A stretch of 64,000 nt of DNA, taken from Sulfoacidibacillus ferrooxidans. Lineage in GTDB: Bacteria; Bacillota; Bacilli; Alicyclobacillales; SLC66. The stretch spans positions 62,001 through 126,000 of the forward strand of contig NZ_JALBUF010000002.1 in NCBI RefSeq assembly GCF_022606465.1. Reading direction: 5' to 3'. The notes under the pieces were generated by a model. It was not told where the DNA came from and did no database searches. It was given only the letters and a program-made list of their open reading frames with translations. Positions 1 to 8,536 of this stretch are shown in pieces. A program made the position numbers and the translations under genes. Every line of letters starts with the position of its first letter. The first letter of the stretch is position 1.

Positions 1-1
1 G

Positions 2-1012
2 GCGTTTCTAGAGCGCATGCAATTTGTTGAAGAAGTCCCTGCGGACGTTGTAGCTGTGCCTGAAAAGGAAGTCAGAGCAGGTATCATGATCGATGATCAT
101 GTGTGGTTTCTAATGGACGATGGGTATGAGAGATTGCGTTATGCGTATGTAACTCGAGATCTACTCAATACAACAGAATGGCAACTTTTGCGCCTTATCC
201 TTCTCCATTTTCGCGGAGAAGAAGAGGCTGGCCATATGCGATGGGAAACTAGATTAACTGATGCCCTACATGAAACGCCAGAAGCGTTTGCGAGTGCCAT
301 TCGCATCGAAGATGATATTGAAAACATGACTGTTCCATGGTCATGGCCTGTTTTTTTGATATCTGTACGCCCTAAAAACAGCTCAGTGCAGGAAGTGAGC
401 AGTGAAATTAGAAAAACATTGGAATCGCTTGGACAGGGTCCCGAGGAGAGTCCGTATGTTGTCATCGATCAGTCACTCATCGCGGGTATTTTCCCTTTAT
501 CTAACAAAGAGCGAGGGGACAATGGTATGATCGTAGGGGAGGAAACGGCGTACGCTCTTGTAGATGGATTACTTTCCGAATCGTTTATTGAAGGTAGAGT
601 CGTTTGGAGTGAGCCGATAAAAAGTTTCCCTGAACTGTTGCGCACAGCAAAACGCATGCTGTACTTGATCTTAACTGCTGAGCGGTTTATTCCTGATCAA
701 CGCGTATTATCGATGCGGGGATTGGGTATTTATGAGTTGCTCTATTCGATTAAGCCAAATTTGCGGCAAGCATATGCAGATCATGTGTTACCTGTGGCTG
801 CAATAACTGCACTTGGTAATGAGCTGGAGCAGACAGTGACCATCTTTATCCAGTGCGATTTAAATATGAGTGAGACAGCGCGGCGACTGTACCTGCATCG
901 CAATAGCTTGCTGTACCGCATTGAACGGATTCGAGAACTGACAGGATATGATATTCGACGGTTTGATGATGCGATGACAGTCTGGAGTGCCTTGTTACTT
1001 AATCGATTATAA
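2..1012 (+). CDS. PucR/CdaR-type transcriptional regulator, 5' end cut off by the window
   Basis: The frame is open to the left edge, with ATG at 17 as the first visible Met. The visible 331 residues are shorter than typical CdaR/PucR-like regulators, so the true start probably lies upstream. The last 60 or so residues (about 270-331) look like the C-terminal helix-turn-helix of the PucR family: a helix ending in SETARRLYLHRNSLLYR, then IERIRELTGYDI and an acidic end. The middle part has no motif I can name with confidence. Such proteins usually regulate uptake or catabolic genes. The neighbour on the same strand is a sugar-type ABC ATPase, but a 150-bp gap separates them and co-transcription is uncertain. 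Confidence 0.75.
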   Translation, partial: AFLERMQFVEEVPADVVAVPEKEVRAGIMIDDHVWFLMDDGYERLRYAYVTRDLLNTTEWQLLRLILLHFRGEEEAGHMRWETRLTDALHETPEAFASAIRIEDDIENMTVPWSWPVFLISVRPKNSSVQEVSSEIRKTLESLGQGPEESPYVVIDQSLIAGIFPLSNKERGDNGMIVGEETAYALVDGLLSESFIEGRVVWSEPIKSFPELLRTAKRMLYLILTAERFIPDQRVLSMRGLGIYELLYSIKPNLRQAYADHVLPVAAITALGNELEQTVTIFIQCDLNMSETARRLYLHRNSLLYRIERIRELTGYDIRRFDDAMTVWSALLLNRL

Positions 1013-1165
1013 AATGAAAGATGTAACTACATATGTATAGAACGATCTATCCAAATCTGATCCGTAATCTTTGTGTACGTTGCCATATAGTATGATCCAT
1101 TCAGGGCAAGCTATACTGTAGGAGACATGTACAACAAGAGTTGATTGTGAAAGGGGCATATTTTT

Positions 1166-2275
1166 TTGGCCGAAGTGATTCTATCTCACATTTATAAGCG
1201 ATACCAAGGTAATGTAGTGGCTGTAACTGACTTTAATTTAGATATTGCGGATAAAGAGTTTATTGTATTGGTTGGGCCTTCTGGTTGCGGGAAATCCACG
1301 ACTCTACGCATGATTGCAGGTTTAGAGGAAATCTCCGATGGGGAACTTACGATTGATGGCAAAAAGATGAATGATGTAGCGCCAAAAGATCGTGATATTG
1401 CAATGGTTTTTCAAAACTATGCACTGTATCCGCATATGTCTGTCTATCAAAATATGGCGTTTGGTTTAAAGCTAAGGCACTTTCCCAAGCCAGAAATTGA
1501 TAAACGCGTACGTGAAGCAGCTCAGATTCTTGATATTGCTCATTTATTAGATCGTAAACCTAAAGCATTATCAGGTGGTCAAAGACAACGGGTGGCGCTA
1601 GGACGGGCTATTGTTCGTGAACCTAAAGCTTTTTTGATGGATGAACCGCTTTCGAATCTGGATGCTAAATTACGCGTACAGATGCGCTCTGAGATTAGTA
1701 AATTGCATAAGCGTTTACAGACTACATTTATCTATGTTACGCATGATCAAACGGAAGCTATGACGATGGGTGATCGCATTGTTGTCATGAAAGATGGATT
1801 TATTCAACAAGTAGCGACTCCACAAGAGATATACAGTCATCCACGCAACTTATTTGTGGCTGGATTTATTGGATCACCTTCGATGAACTTTATATCAGGG
1901 CGCATAGAACAAGAGGGAGATACGATCCGATTTGTGGCTCCAGGGATCTCTCTTGTCATTCCACAAGGTAAGCATGACCGTATTCGCAATGAGGGAATGA
2001 TCGGTAAAGAAGTTGTATTTGGCATTCGCCCAGAACATGTGCATGATGAACCTATGTATATTGAAACGTTTCCTGGTGGTATTTTTGAGGCAACAGTAGA
2101 TGTAGTGGAGCACATGGGATCTGAGATGTATTTACTCTTTGATATCAGTGGTCAGATGGTCAACGCGAGAATTGTTGCTCGCGGGGATGTGCAAGTAGGT
2201 ACTCAGATGAAAATGGCTATTGATATGGATAAAATTCATCTGTTTGATAAAGAGAGTGAACTTGCTATCTTTTAG
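1166..2275 (+). CDS. ugpC: Sugar ABC transporter ATP-binding protein, UgpC/MsmX type
   Basis: This 369-residue ATPase energises carbohydrate (CUT1) importers at the inner face of the membrane. Walker A GPSGCGKST is at about 37-45, followed by the Q-loop (FQNYALYPH), the ABC signature LSGGQRQR, Walker B FLMDEPLSNLD and the switch His in YVTHDQTEA. A C-terminal regulatory OB-type domain (about 240-369, with FGIRPEHV) marks the MalK/UgpC/MsmX subgroup. Start is TTG at 1166 with GAAAGGGG about 10 bases upstream. No permease or binding protein lies beside it. That fits a shared ATPase serving several importers, as MsmX does in Bacillus. Its stop codon TAG is completed by the first base of an inserted MITE-like element (see 2275-2427). 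Confidence 0.93.
   Translation: MAEVILSHIYKRYQGNVVAVTDFNLDIADKEFIVLVGPSGCGKSTTLRMIAGLEEISDGELTIDGKKMNDVAPKDRDIAMVFQNYALYPHMSVYQNMAFGLKLRHFPKPEIDKRVREAAQILDIAHLLDRKPKALSGGQRQRVALGRAIVREPKAFLMDEPLSNLDAKLRVQMRSEISKLHKRLQTTFIYVTHDQTEAMTMGDRIVVMKDGFIQQVATPQEIYSHPRNLFVAGFIGSPSMNFISGRIEQEGDTIRFVAPGISLVIPQGKHDRIRNEGMIGKEVVFGIRPEHVHDEPMYIETFPGGIFEATVDVVEHMGSEMYLLFDISGQMVNARIVARGDVQVGTQMKMAIDMDKIHLFDKESELAIF
2268..2274. repeat. Left copy of 7-bp target-site duplication
   Basis: The sequence tctttta is repeated at 2428-2434 on the other side of the MITE-like element. This left copy forms the last codons of ugpC and the TA of its stop codon. Confidence 0.65.
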
Positions 2276-2427
2276 AGCCTGTTCAAAAAGGGGGCAGGTA
2301 AGACCCGCGCAGTGCAAGGAAGCAAGCCAAGAATGTGGACTGAGCGTATGTTTTGGGTACGTGAGGGAGCGTTCTTGGCGCTGACGCTGCAATGTGCCGG
2401 GGAGTTCTGACCCCTTTTTGAACAACC
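2275..2427. mobile_element. MITE-like non-coding element with long imperfect terminal inverted repeats
   Basis: The 153-bp segment starts gagcctgttcaaaaaggggg and ends cccctttttgaacaacc. The first and last ~60 bases pair imperfectly along their length: GTTCAAAAAGGGG at both tips, GCA(G/T)TGCA further in, and CCAAGAA(T/C)G at the inner ends. It is flanked by a perfect 7-bp direct repeat tctttta (2268-2274 and 2428-2434), the hallmark of target duplication on insertion. No convincing ORF of its own. It has the shape of a non-autonomous transposable element or a repeated intergenic hairpin element. The transposase family is unknown. Confidence 0.7.
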
Positions 2428-2434
2428 TCTTTTA
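2428..2434. repeat. Right copy of 7-bp target-site duplication
   Basis: This is a perfect copy of 2268-2274. Removing the element and one copy would restore a TAA stop for ugpC followed directly by the sequence at 2435. Confidence 0.65.
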
Positions 2435-2492
2435 ATGGATCGAAGAAGATCTGTGAGAGGCAAAAGTGAGTACGCTTTTTATGAAGCGTGAT

Positions 2493-2531
2493 GAGAGGAT
2501 GGTACCCGTATGTGGGCATCCTCTCTTTTTC
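2493..2531 (+). terminator. Rho-independent terminator downstream of ugpC
   Basis: Stem gagaggatg (2493-2501) pairs with catcctctc (2517-2525), with a possible extra CCC/GGG pairing in the loop, followed by a T run. It separates ugpC and the MITE-like element from hprK. Confidence 0.8.
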
Positions 2532-2585
2532 CTTATCTAAGGGAGTATAAACGACCTATGAATTGATGTATGAGGAGAGATGAGT

Positions 2586-3518
2586 ATGGAAAAGTATGTT
2601 ACTGTAGCTGAATTGTGTGACGAATTAGCGTTAACTGTCATTACGGATGGGGGTGGTTTAGAACGAAGGGTGGGGACGATGGAGATTAATCGTCCTGGAC
2701 TTGCTTTAACTGGATTTTTAAAGTATTTTCCATCGGAACGCGTTCAAGTCATAGGACAATCGGAAATGGCTTATCTCGCATCACTTTCAGATGAGGAAGC
2801 ACACGATCGCTTGTTGCGCGTGTTTTCATATGAAAATCTCCCCTGTGTAGTAGTAACGCGCGATCTTCCTGTGACGCAAAATCTAATGGCAGTTGCAGCT
2901 AAGGCCAATGTCCCACTTTTACATACGGTACTATCTACACCAAGGTTTATTGCACAATTAACCACTTTTTTGGATTTGCGACTCGCACCAGAAACACTTG
3001 TGCATGGGGTATTGGTTGATGTTTATGGGATAGGGATATTAATGGTTGGAGCAAGTGGAATTGGTAAAAGTGAAACTGCATTAGAACTTTTAAAGCGTGG
3101 ACATCGAATGGTTGCGGATGATGCAGTCGAGATTCGGAAAATTTCTGAAGATACATTAGTGGGAACAGCACCACCATTATTACAACATTTATTAGAAATC
3201 CGAGGATTAGGTGTACTCAATGCCATGACGCTATTTGGAGCAGGTGCTATTCGCACACATAAGCGAATTGAAATGATGATTGAACTTGAGGCATGGCAAG
3301 ATGATCGTTCTTATGATCGCCTTGGGTTGGATGAAGAAAAGCGAAAAATACTCGATTTTGAATTAACGTGCTTAACAGTACCTGTTCGACCGGGGAGAAA
3401 CTTGGCTATTATTATTGAAGTTGCTGCCATGAACCAGAGATTAAAGCGTATGGGTTATCATGCTGCAAGGGAATTATCGGAGAAGTTGATGTCGAGTATG
3501 GTAGAACATGATGATTGA
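2586..3518 (+). CDS. hprK: HPr kinase/phosphorylase
   Basis: Bifunctional enzyme that phosphorylates and dephosphorylates Ser46 of HPr and Crh, the central sensor step of carbon catabolite repression in Firmicutes. The 310 residues match the family length. The catalytic His is in VHGVLVDVYGIG (about His140). Walker A GASGIGKS follows at about 155-162. The family signature PVRPGRNLAIIIEVAAMN is near the C-terminus. ATG at 2586 is preferred over ATG 2580 because AGGAGA at 2573-2578 is spaced correctly only for the former. Its likely substrate Crh is encoded at 27530 in this window. In B. subtilis hprK sits with lgt, which is not adjacent here. Confidence 0.96.
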   Translation: MEKYVTVAELCDELALTVITDGGGLERRVGTMEINRPGLALTGFLKYFPSERVQVIGQSEMAYLASLSDEEAHDRLLRVFSYENLPCVVVTRDLPVTQNLMAVAAKANVPLLHTVLSTPRFIAQLTTFLDLRLAPETLVHGVLVDVYGIGILMVGASGIGKSETALELLKRGHRMVADDAVEIRKISEDTLVGTAPPLLQHLLEIRGLGVLNAMTLFGAGAIRTHKRIEMMIELEAWQDDRSYDRLGLDEEKRKILDFELTCLTVPVRPGRNLAIIIEVAAMNQRLKRMGYHAARELSEKLMSSMVEHDD

Positions 3519-3556
3519 CACGGCATCACTAGGGTGATAGGATACTGACATGAAAT

Positions 3557-3582
3557 GCTTTAGCTCATTAGCGAACTAAAGC
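3557..3582 (+). other. Hairpin in the hprK-hisZ gap without a T run
   Basis: The 7-bp stem gctttag/ctaaagc with a 12-base loop lies 20 bases before the hisZ start and is not followed by T. It may be a processing or stabilising hairpin, or chance. No T-box or His-rich leader peptide was seen in this 84-bp gap. Confidence 0.3.
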
Positions 3583-3602
3583 AACGAAACGGAGATTGTG
3601 CG

Positions 3603-4850
3603 ATGAATCCGACGTATCTCGAACGTCCAACTGGAACTATTGATCTATATGGAGAATCACTGCATAAAAAACGATGGATTGAACAAGAGATGATTGCTGT
3701 ATTTCAAAGCTTCGGATATGAGATGCTCGAAACGCCGATGATCGAGTATGTAGAGACGATAGCGCGAGGGTTACACGGTCATGAAGAACAACTGTACCGT
3801 ATGTTTGATCGCAGTGGAAGAACGATGGCTTTACGTCCTGAAATGACTACTCCCGTTGCACGCGTTGTTGCTACAGACCTTTCTGACATGAACTACCCTA
3901 TCCGAATTGCCTATACAGCCAAAACGTATCAGGCAGATGATGGACGATTACACGAACCGGTAGAGATGACGCAGGCTGGAGTGGAATTGATTGGGGATGC
4001 GAGTCCGGATGCAGATGCAGAGGTCATCGCACTTATGGCGACTGCATTGCGGAGTCTTGGCATTGAACACTTTCGGTTTGCTATCGGGCATATGGGATAC
4101 CTTCGAGCGATGCTTGCGCCACTTAGTGAGGGGTTGCAAGTGGCGTTGCGAAAAGCTTTGGTAGCACGTGACTTGGTGCATTATGAGCAGATTTTAGACG
4201 GAGAAGTAGGATTGAATAGTGAGTGGTTGTCTCGCTTAAAAGAGTTTCCCCGTATTCGGGGTGGCATTGAAGCCATTGCCATTGCTAGAGAGCTAGCACT
4301 TGATGAGCGAGCAAAACAGGCGTGTGATGAGTGGGAAGAATTATTTGCTGTGCTAGAAGCACATGGGGTTGCAGATGTCACTCAAGTGGATCTAGGGTTA
4401 TATCTCAATCACGAATACTATACAGGCATTGTCATTGAAGGATATGCAGAAGCATTAGGAGCACCCATTTGTTTTGGTGGTCGCTATGATGGGTTATTAG
4501 AGCAATTTGGACGAAAGGCACCTGCAACTGGATGTGTTACACATATTGAACGTTTACTCAAGGTGACCTCTCATGTAGTGGAAGAAGCCATGCAAATTCA
4601 CTTGTGTTATTTGACTGAACATCGTAAACAGACTTTTGCGTTTGCAGATTATCTGCGTTTGCGCGGATATGCAGTGGCTACATCGCGTGCAGAGTGTAAC
4701 GATGACATCGATGTAACATGTGGAAGAGCAAATGCGAGATGTTTCGGCGAATTTGATGAAGCGGGACAATTGAAAACAAAAGATAGACTGCTTAAACAGA
4801 TGTGGGAGTATTACCTGTCTTGTGGTGTAGGGTCTAGTGATAGGAGGTAG
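3603..4850 (+). CDS. hisZ: ATP phosphoribosyltransferase regulatory subunit HisZ
   Basis: HisZ is a catalytically dead histidyl-tRNA-synthetase-like protein that forms a hetero-octamer with short HisG and confers histidine feedback inhibition. The 415 residues contain the class II fold with LRPEMTTPVARVVA (motif 2 region, about 78-91), QAGVELIG and FGGRYDGLLEQFG (motif 3 region). It lacks a C-terminal anticodon-binding domain of true HisRS type. ATG 3603 follows ACGGAGA. It opens a tight his operon; the hisG ribosome site AGGAGG (4842-4847) is embedded in its last codons. Next to a short-form HisG this identity is secure. Confidence 0.95.
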   Translation: MNPTYLERPTGTIDLYGESLHKKRWIEQEMIAVFQSFGYEMLETPMIEYVETIARGLHGHEEQLYRMFDRSGRTMALRPEMTTPVARVVATDLSDMNYPIRIAYTAKTYQADDGRLHEPVEMTQAGVELIGDASPDADAEVIALMATALRSLGIEHFRFAIGHMGYLRAMLAPLSEGLQVALRKALVARDLVHYEQILDGEVGLNSEWLSRLKEFPRIRGGIEAIAIARELALDERAKQACDEWEELFAVLEAHGVADVTQVDLGLYLNHEYYTGIVIEGYAEALGAPICFGGRYDGLLEQFGRKAPATGCVTHIERLLKVTSHVVEEAMQIHLCYLTEHRKQTFAFADYLRLRGYAVATSRAECNDDIDVTCGRANARCFGEFDEAGQLKTKDRLLKQMWEYYLSCGVGSSDRR

Positions 4851-4855
4851 ACACG

Positions 4856-5464
4856 GTGATCACGATTGCCTTAGCTAAAGGGCGCATTTTGGTAGACACA
4901 GCATTAAAGTTGCGTTTAGGTGGATTAGAACTACCAGCAGATGTTGAAGATACACGGCGCTTAGTGGTGGCTGACGAGGAGCAAAACATTCGATATTTAC
5001 TAGCAAAACCTGTCGATGTACCGACGTATGTAGAGCATGGAGCGGCTGACTTGGGCATTGTGGGGAAAGATGTGTTATACGAGAAGTCTGCCGATGTGTA
5101 TGAGTTATTAGATCTAGGGTTTGGGATGTGCCGATTGGTTGTGGCAGGTCCAGAACATACAGACCTTTCCAATGTATCTAGAGTAGCAACAAAGTATCCA
5201 CGCTACGCGACAGAATATTTTCGTAAGTTGGGAAAGCAAATTGAAGTCATTTCACTGCAAGGTAGCGTGGAACTCGCACCGTTAATTGGATTAGCTGACT
5301 GTATTGTTGATCTAGTAGAGACAGGACGAACATTGCGTGACAATGGTCTGGTAGTATTGGCGCAAGTAGCCGAAGTGTCTGCTCGTCTCGTGGCCAATCG
5401 GAGGAGTTATCAACTGCGTTCTACGGAAGTAGATCATATGGTTTCGCGTTTGCGAACGGTGTAG
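4856..5464 (+). CDS. hisG: ATP phosphoribosyltransferase catalytic subunit, short form HisG
   Basis: First step of histidine synthesis: ATP plus PRPP gives phosphoribosyl-ATP. At 202 residues it is the short form lacking the C-terminal regulatory domain, which agrees with hisZ immediately upstream. Visible family features are the N-terminal IALAKGRI, the GAADLGIVGKDVL segment (about 63-75) and the PRPP-binding DCIVDLVETGRTLRDNGL (about 147-164). Start GTG 4856 has AGGAGG nine bases upstream. The stop is followed after 15 bases by hisH; in Bacillus the genes hisD and hisB would lie between them. Confidence 0.96.
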   Translation: MITIALAKGRILVDTALKLRLGGLELPADVEDTRRLVVADEEQNIRYLLAKPVDVPTYVEHGAADLGIVGKDVLYEKSADVYELLDLGFGMCRLVVAGPEHTDLSNVSRVATKYPRYATEYFRKLGKQIEVISLQGSVELAPLIGLADCIVDLVETGRTLRDNGLVVLAQVAEVSARLVANRRSYQLRSTEVDHMVSRLRTV

Positions 5465-5479
5465 TAAGGGGTTGTCGAT

Positions 5480-6136
5480 ATGATTGCCATTGTTGATTAT
5501 GGGGTGGGGAACTTAAGGAGTGTGGGTCAGGCCTTTACTCATTTAGGGGTAGATGTTATTGCCACGGATGACGCTTCTGTTCTATTACGGGCAGATGGAG
5601 TGGTTCTCCCCGGTGTTGGAGCTTTTGGTGATGCAATGAATCAGTTGCGTGTTCGCGAGTTGATTACCCCGATAAAACAATATGCTGCAGAGGGGAAACC
5701 GTTACTTGGGATTTGCCTTGGCATGCAAATGTTATTTGATACGAGCGAAGAGCATGGGGAGCACGCAGGACTTGGGCTCATCTCTGGTAGTATCAAACGG
5801 ATGCAAGGTACGCATAAAATCCCACACGTAGGATGGAATCAGTTAGAAAAGAGTCGTGAACATCCGCTCGTAAAGGATATAAAAATGGGTGATTCTGTAT
5901 ATTTTGTACACAGTTATTATGCAATTCCGGATCATCAACAGGTAGTCGTAGCTAGTGTAGATTACTATCAAGAGATTCCTGCTATTGTCGTACAGGATCA
6001 AGTGATTGGTATGCAATTTCATCCTGAAAAAAGCTCGACTGTCGGTCTACAACTATTGAGTAACTTTATTGCGTTTATCGATCGGGGTGAAAGGGGGGAA
6101 GAGCATGATTGTATTACCGGCCATCGACTTATTTGA
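5480..6136 (+). CDS. hisH: Imidazole glycerol phosphate synthase, glutaminase subunit HisH
   Basis: Class I glutamine amidotransferase that supplies ammonia to HisF. The catalytic triad is visible: Cys79 in GICLGMQML, and His182 with Glu184 in QFHPEKS. Length 218 is slightly longer than usual because the C-terminal tail reads 32 bases into hisA. ATG 5480 is preceded by AAGGGG. It is translationally coupled to hisA and works as a heterodimer with HisF, encoded 710 bases downstream. Confidence 0.96.
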   Translation: MIAIVDYGVGNLRSVGQAFTHLGVDVIATDDASVLLRADGVVLPGVGAFGDAMNQLRVRELITPIKQYAAEGKPLLGICLGMQMLFDTSEEHGEHAGLGLISGSIKRMQGTHKIPHVGWNQLEKSREHPLVKDIKMGDSVYFVHSYYAIPDHQQVVVASVDYYQEIPAIVVQDQVIGMQFHPEKSSTVGLQLLSNFIAFIDRGERGEEHDCITGHRLI

Positions 6137-6842
6137 GGGTGCAGCCGTGCGGTTACTGCAAGGTGATTATGAACGTAAAGAAGAGTATGGTGATCCGCTT
6201 GACGCTGCCAAATCATATGAGGCGGCGGGAGCGACTCATCTTCATATCGTTGATCTGGGTGCTGCGCGCTCTGGAGTTTTTGATCGCGCGACGTACTCAC
6301 TTGTTTCGCGCATCATGTCGACCACCTATTTAAAGGTAGAAATAGGTGGTGGAATTCGCTCGAAAGAAGATCTTGAACGATGGTATGATGCGGGAGTTTG
6401 GCGTTGTGTATTGGGAACGGCAGCTGTCCGCAATCTAGATTTTGCACAAGAAATGATTCATTTATATGGCGATCGTGTCATTGTAGGGATTGATAGTAAA
6501 GAAGGCTATGTAGCCAGTTCTGGGTGGACTTATCGAGAACAGATACGATCAGAAGAGTTTGGACGCGTGTTAAAAGGATTTGGTTTACAAGAGTGCATTT
6601 ATACTGATATTTCAAGGGATGGTATGATGTCTGGAATCAATCAGCTAGGTGCGCTTACATTAGCGCAGCAGACTGGTCTCAAAGTCATTGTATCAGGTGG
6701 GGTAAAGGATCTGGGAGATATTGATGCGATTGTAGAAAAACAATCTGAGGGTCTTTTTGGTGTTGTACTTGGTAAAGCACTCTATGAAGGCAGGTTGTCA
6801 CTAGTAGATGTACTCGCTCATGCGCGTATGAAAGAGGTGTAA
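6105..6842 (+). CDS. hisA: ProFAR isomerase HisA
   Basis: Phosphoribosylformimino-5-aminoimidazole carboxamide ribotide isomerase, a (beta/alpha)8 barrel of 245 residues. Catalytic Asp8 (PAIDLFEG) and Asp130 (VGIDSKEG) are both present, as are the phosphate-binding loops EIGGGIR and VSGGVKDLGD. Start ATG 6105 is chosen because GGGGGG lies just upstream at about 6093-6098; an in-frame TTG at 6069 has no ribosome site. The gene overlaps the end of hisH by 32 bp and ends 3 bp before hisF. Confidence 0.95.
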   Translation: MIVLPAIDLFEGAAVRLLQGDYERKEEYGDPLDAAKSYEAAGATHLHIVDLGAARSGVFDRATYSLVSRIMSTTYLKVEIGGGIRSKEDLERWYDAGVWRCVLGTAAVRNLDFAQEMIHLYGDRVIVGIDSKEGYVASSGWTYREQIRSEEFGRVLKGFGLQECIYTDISRDGMMSGINQLGALTLAQQTGLKVIVSGGVKDLGDIDAIVEKQSEGLFGVVLGKALYEGRLSLVDVLAHARMKEV

Positions 6843-6845
6843 CTT

Positions 6846-7622
6846 GTGTTAGCAAAGCGTATTATTCCATGTTTTGATGTGGATCGGGGTCGCGTTGTAA
6901 AACACGAATCATTTTTTGCAAATAAAAGAGATGCTGGGGATCCAGTTGCACTTGCAGCACAGTATGACGCGCAAGGTGCAGATGAGCTGGTGCTTTTGGA
7001 TATTACGGCTACACATGAACAACGGGGAATCTTATTGGATATCATCCGTCAAACGGCATCACAGGTGTTTATTCCTCTGACTGTAGGTGGTGGGATCAAA
7101 CATGTGGATGAAGTGCGAGAAGTACTTCTCGCAGGAGCCGATAAGGTTTCACTCAATTCTGCAGCTGTAAGAGATCCTTCACTGATTTTAGAAGTCGCAC
7201 GTCGTTTTGGGTCGCAGTGTGCGGTCGTGGCGATTGATGCCAAGTGGTCAGTAGAGTTACAGGACTATGAAGTGGTGATTGGTGGGGGACGCATTCATAC
7301 GGGAAAGACGGTTCTCTCGTGGGCGAAGGAAGTTGAACGATATGGTGCAGGGGAAATCCTCCTAACGAGTTTTGATCAGGATGGGAAGCGTAATGGATAT
7401 GATGTAAGGGTGACAAAACAAGTGGCATCGACTGTCTCCATCCCAGTTATTGCTTCTGGTGGGGCGGGTACATCAGAACACTTTTACGATGTATTGACGC
7501 AAGGTGAAGCGGATGCAGCTTTAGCTGCAAGTGTTTTTCATTTTAAGGAAACATCAATTGGCGAAGTAAAACGGGAATTACGAAAAAGAGGAGTTGTTGT
7601 GCGTGAGTCAGTTGGTTCTTGA
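6846..7622 (+). CDS. hisF: Imidazole glycerol phosphate synthase, cyclase subunit HisF
   Basis: Cyclase partner of HisH that forms imidazole glycerol phosphate and AICAR. It is a barrel of 258 residues homologous to HisA. Catalytic Asp11 ([12 protein letters not shown]) and Asp at about 131 (VAIDAKW) are present, with the LTVGGGIK and IASGGAG phosphate loops. The start is GTG 6846, with GAAAGAGGTG just upstream inside hisA. Its last 20 bp overlap hisIE. Confidence 0.96.
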   Translation: MLAKRIIPCFDVDRGRVVKHESFFANKRDAGDPVALAAQYDAQGADELVLLDITATHEQRGILLDIIRQTASQVFIPLTVGGGIKHVDEVREVLLAGADKVSLNSAAVRDPSLILEVARRFGSQCAVVAIDAKWSVELQDYEVVIGGGRIHTGKTVLSWAKEVERYGAGEILLTSFDQDGKRNGYDVRVTKQVASTVSIPVIASGGAGTSEHFYDVLTQGEADAALAASVFHFKETSIGEVKRELRKRGVVVRESVGS

Positions 7623-8286
7623 TGCACAGATAGATGATTCAATCTTACGTTTTGATGAACATGGCTTAATTCCGGCGATTATTCAAGATGTGCAGACTGG
7701 ACAGGTTTTGATGCTTGCATATATGAATCGTGAATCGTTGAAAATCTCTTTATCGACAGGTGAGACTTGCTTTTATAGTCGATCCCGAAAGAAGCTTTGG
7801 CATAAAGGTGCAAAATCCGGGAATACTCAATCCATTCGCTCCGCTTTTTACGATTGCGATGAAGATACACTGCTTTTTCAAGTGGTGCCTGCAGGTCCGG
7901 CTTGCCATACGGGGGAAGTTTCCTGTTTTATTGGAAAGGAAGACTTGGAACGAGAACAAACACCATGGTTGACGACGGGGGATCGCGGACAACGACCTAC
8001 TGATATTTTGCAACTTTTAGAGCAACGTGTCGCTCAGCGAGCAAAAACTATGCCAGAAGGATCATATACGACGTACTTATTTACAAAGGGCATTGATAAA
8101 ATACTTAAAAAAGTGGGAGAAGAAACTGCGGAAGTCATTATCGGTGCAAAAAATCGCGATGCTTCCGAAGTACAATATGAAGTTGCTGATTTGATTTATC
8201 ATCTTCTTGTGATGTTGCGTGAGCAAGAGATTTCTTTGGACGCTATTTTACATGAGTTACAACGAAGATATTTTGAGGAACGGTAG
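7603..8286 (+). CDS. hisIE: Bifunctional phosphoribosyl-AMP cyclohydrolase / phosphoribosyl-ATP pyrophosphatase HisIE
   Basis: Fusion performing the second and third steps of histidine synthesis. The HisI part spans about residues 15-115, with [20 protein letters not shown] carrying the zinc/magnesium-binding Asp, Cys and His residues and [14 protein letters not shown] upstream. The HisE part is about 130-227 and has the [14 protein letters not shown] helix with metal-binding Glu residues. The 227-residue length is normal for the fusion. GTG 7603 fits GAGGAG at about 7588-7593; an in-frame TTG at 7594 is a poorer choice. It is the last gene of the operon, followed by a terminator at 8316. Confidence 0.95.
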   Translation: MSQLVLDAQIDDSILRFDEHGLIPAIIQDVQTGQVLMLAYMNRESLKISLSTGETCFYSRSRKKLWHKGAKSGNTQSIRSAFYDCDEDTLLFQVVPAGPACHTGEVSCFIGKEDLEREQTPWLTTGDRGQRPTDILQLLEQRVAQRAKTMPEGSYTTYLFTKGIDKILKKVGEETAEVIIGAKNRDASEVQYEVADLIYHLLVMLREQEISLDAILHELQRRYFEER

Positions 8287-8315
8287 TGAGTTATATGTAC
8301 CTGTTTTTTCGTAGA

Positions 8316-8349
8316 AGCCAGACCGATCGTTAACTGGTCTGGCTTTTGT
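8316..8349 (+). terminator. Terminator of the histidine operon
   Basis: A 9-bp perfect stem agccagacc/ggtctggct (8316-8324 and 8336-8344) with an 11-base loop and a short T run. Confidence 0.8.
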
Positions 8350-8483
8350 GTGTAATTTCTTAATGTGGCTAATATTGATAGAGAATGAATCACTTAAATG
8401 TGATAACATGTGAATTACAGAATGGATGAAAGAATTCTTATACGCTCAGTTTATGAAAAGAATTTATTTTGAGTCTCGAATTA

Positions 8484-8512
8484 TTGCAACTTGCTATTGA
8501 ATTTGTTAGTCT
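8484..8512 (+). promoter_or_regulatory. Possible sigma-A promoter of the peptide transporter operon
   Basis: TTGCAA (8484-8489), a 17-base spacer and TAGTCT (8507-8512), 24 bases before the first ATG. The match to consensus is moderate. Confidence 0.35.
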
Positions 8513-8536
8513 GAATGACGAAATCGAGGTGATCAC

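Noticed and set aside
2132-2519. Several minus-strand open frames across the end of ugpC and the MITE-like element
   Set aside because: They run through an inverted repeat and a terminator and have no recognisable protein sequence.
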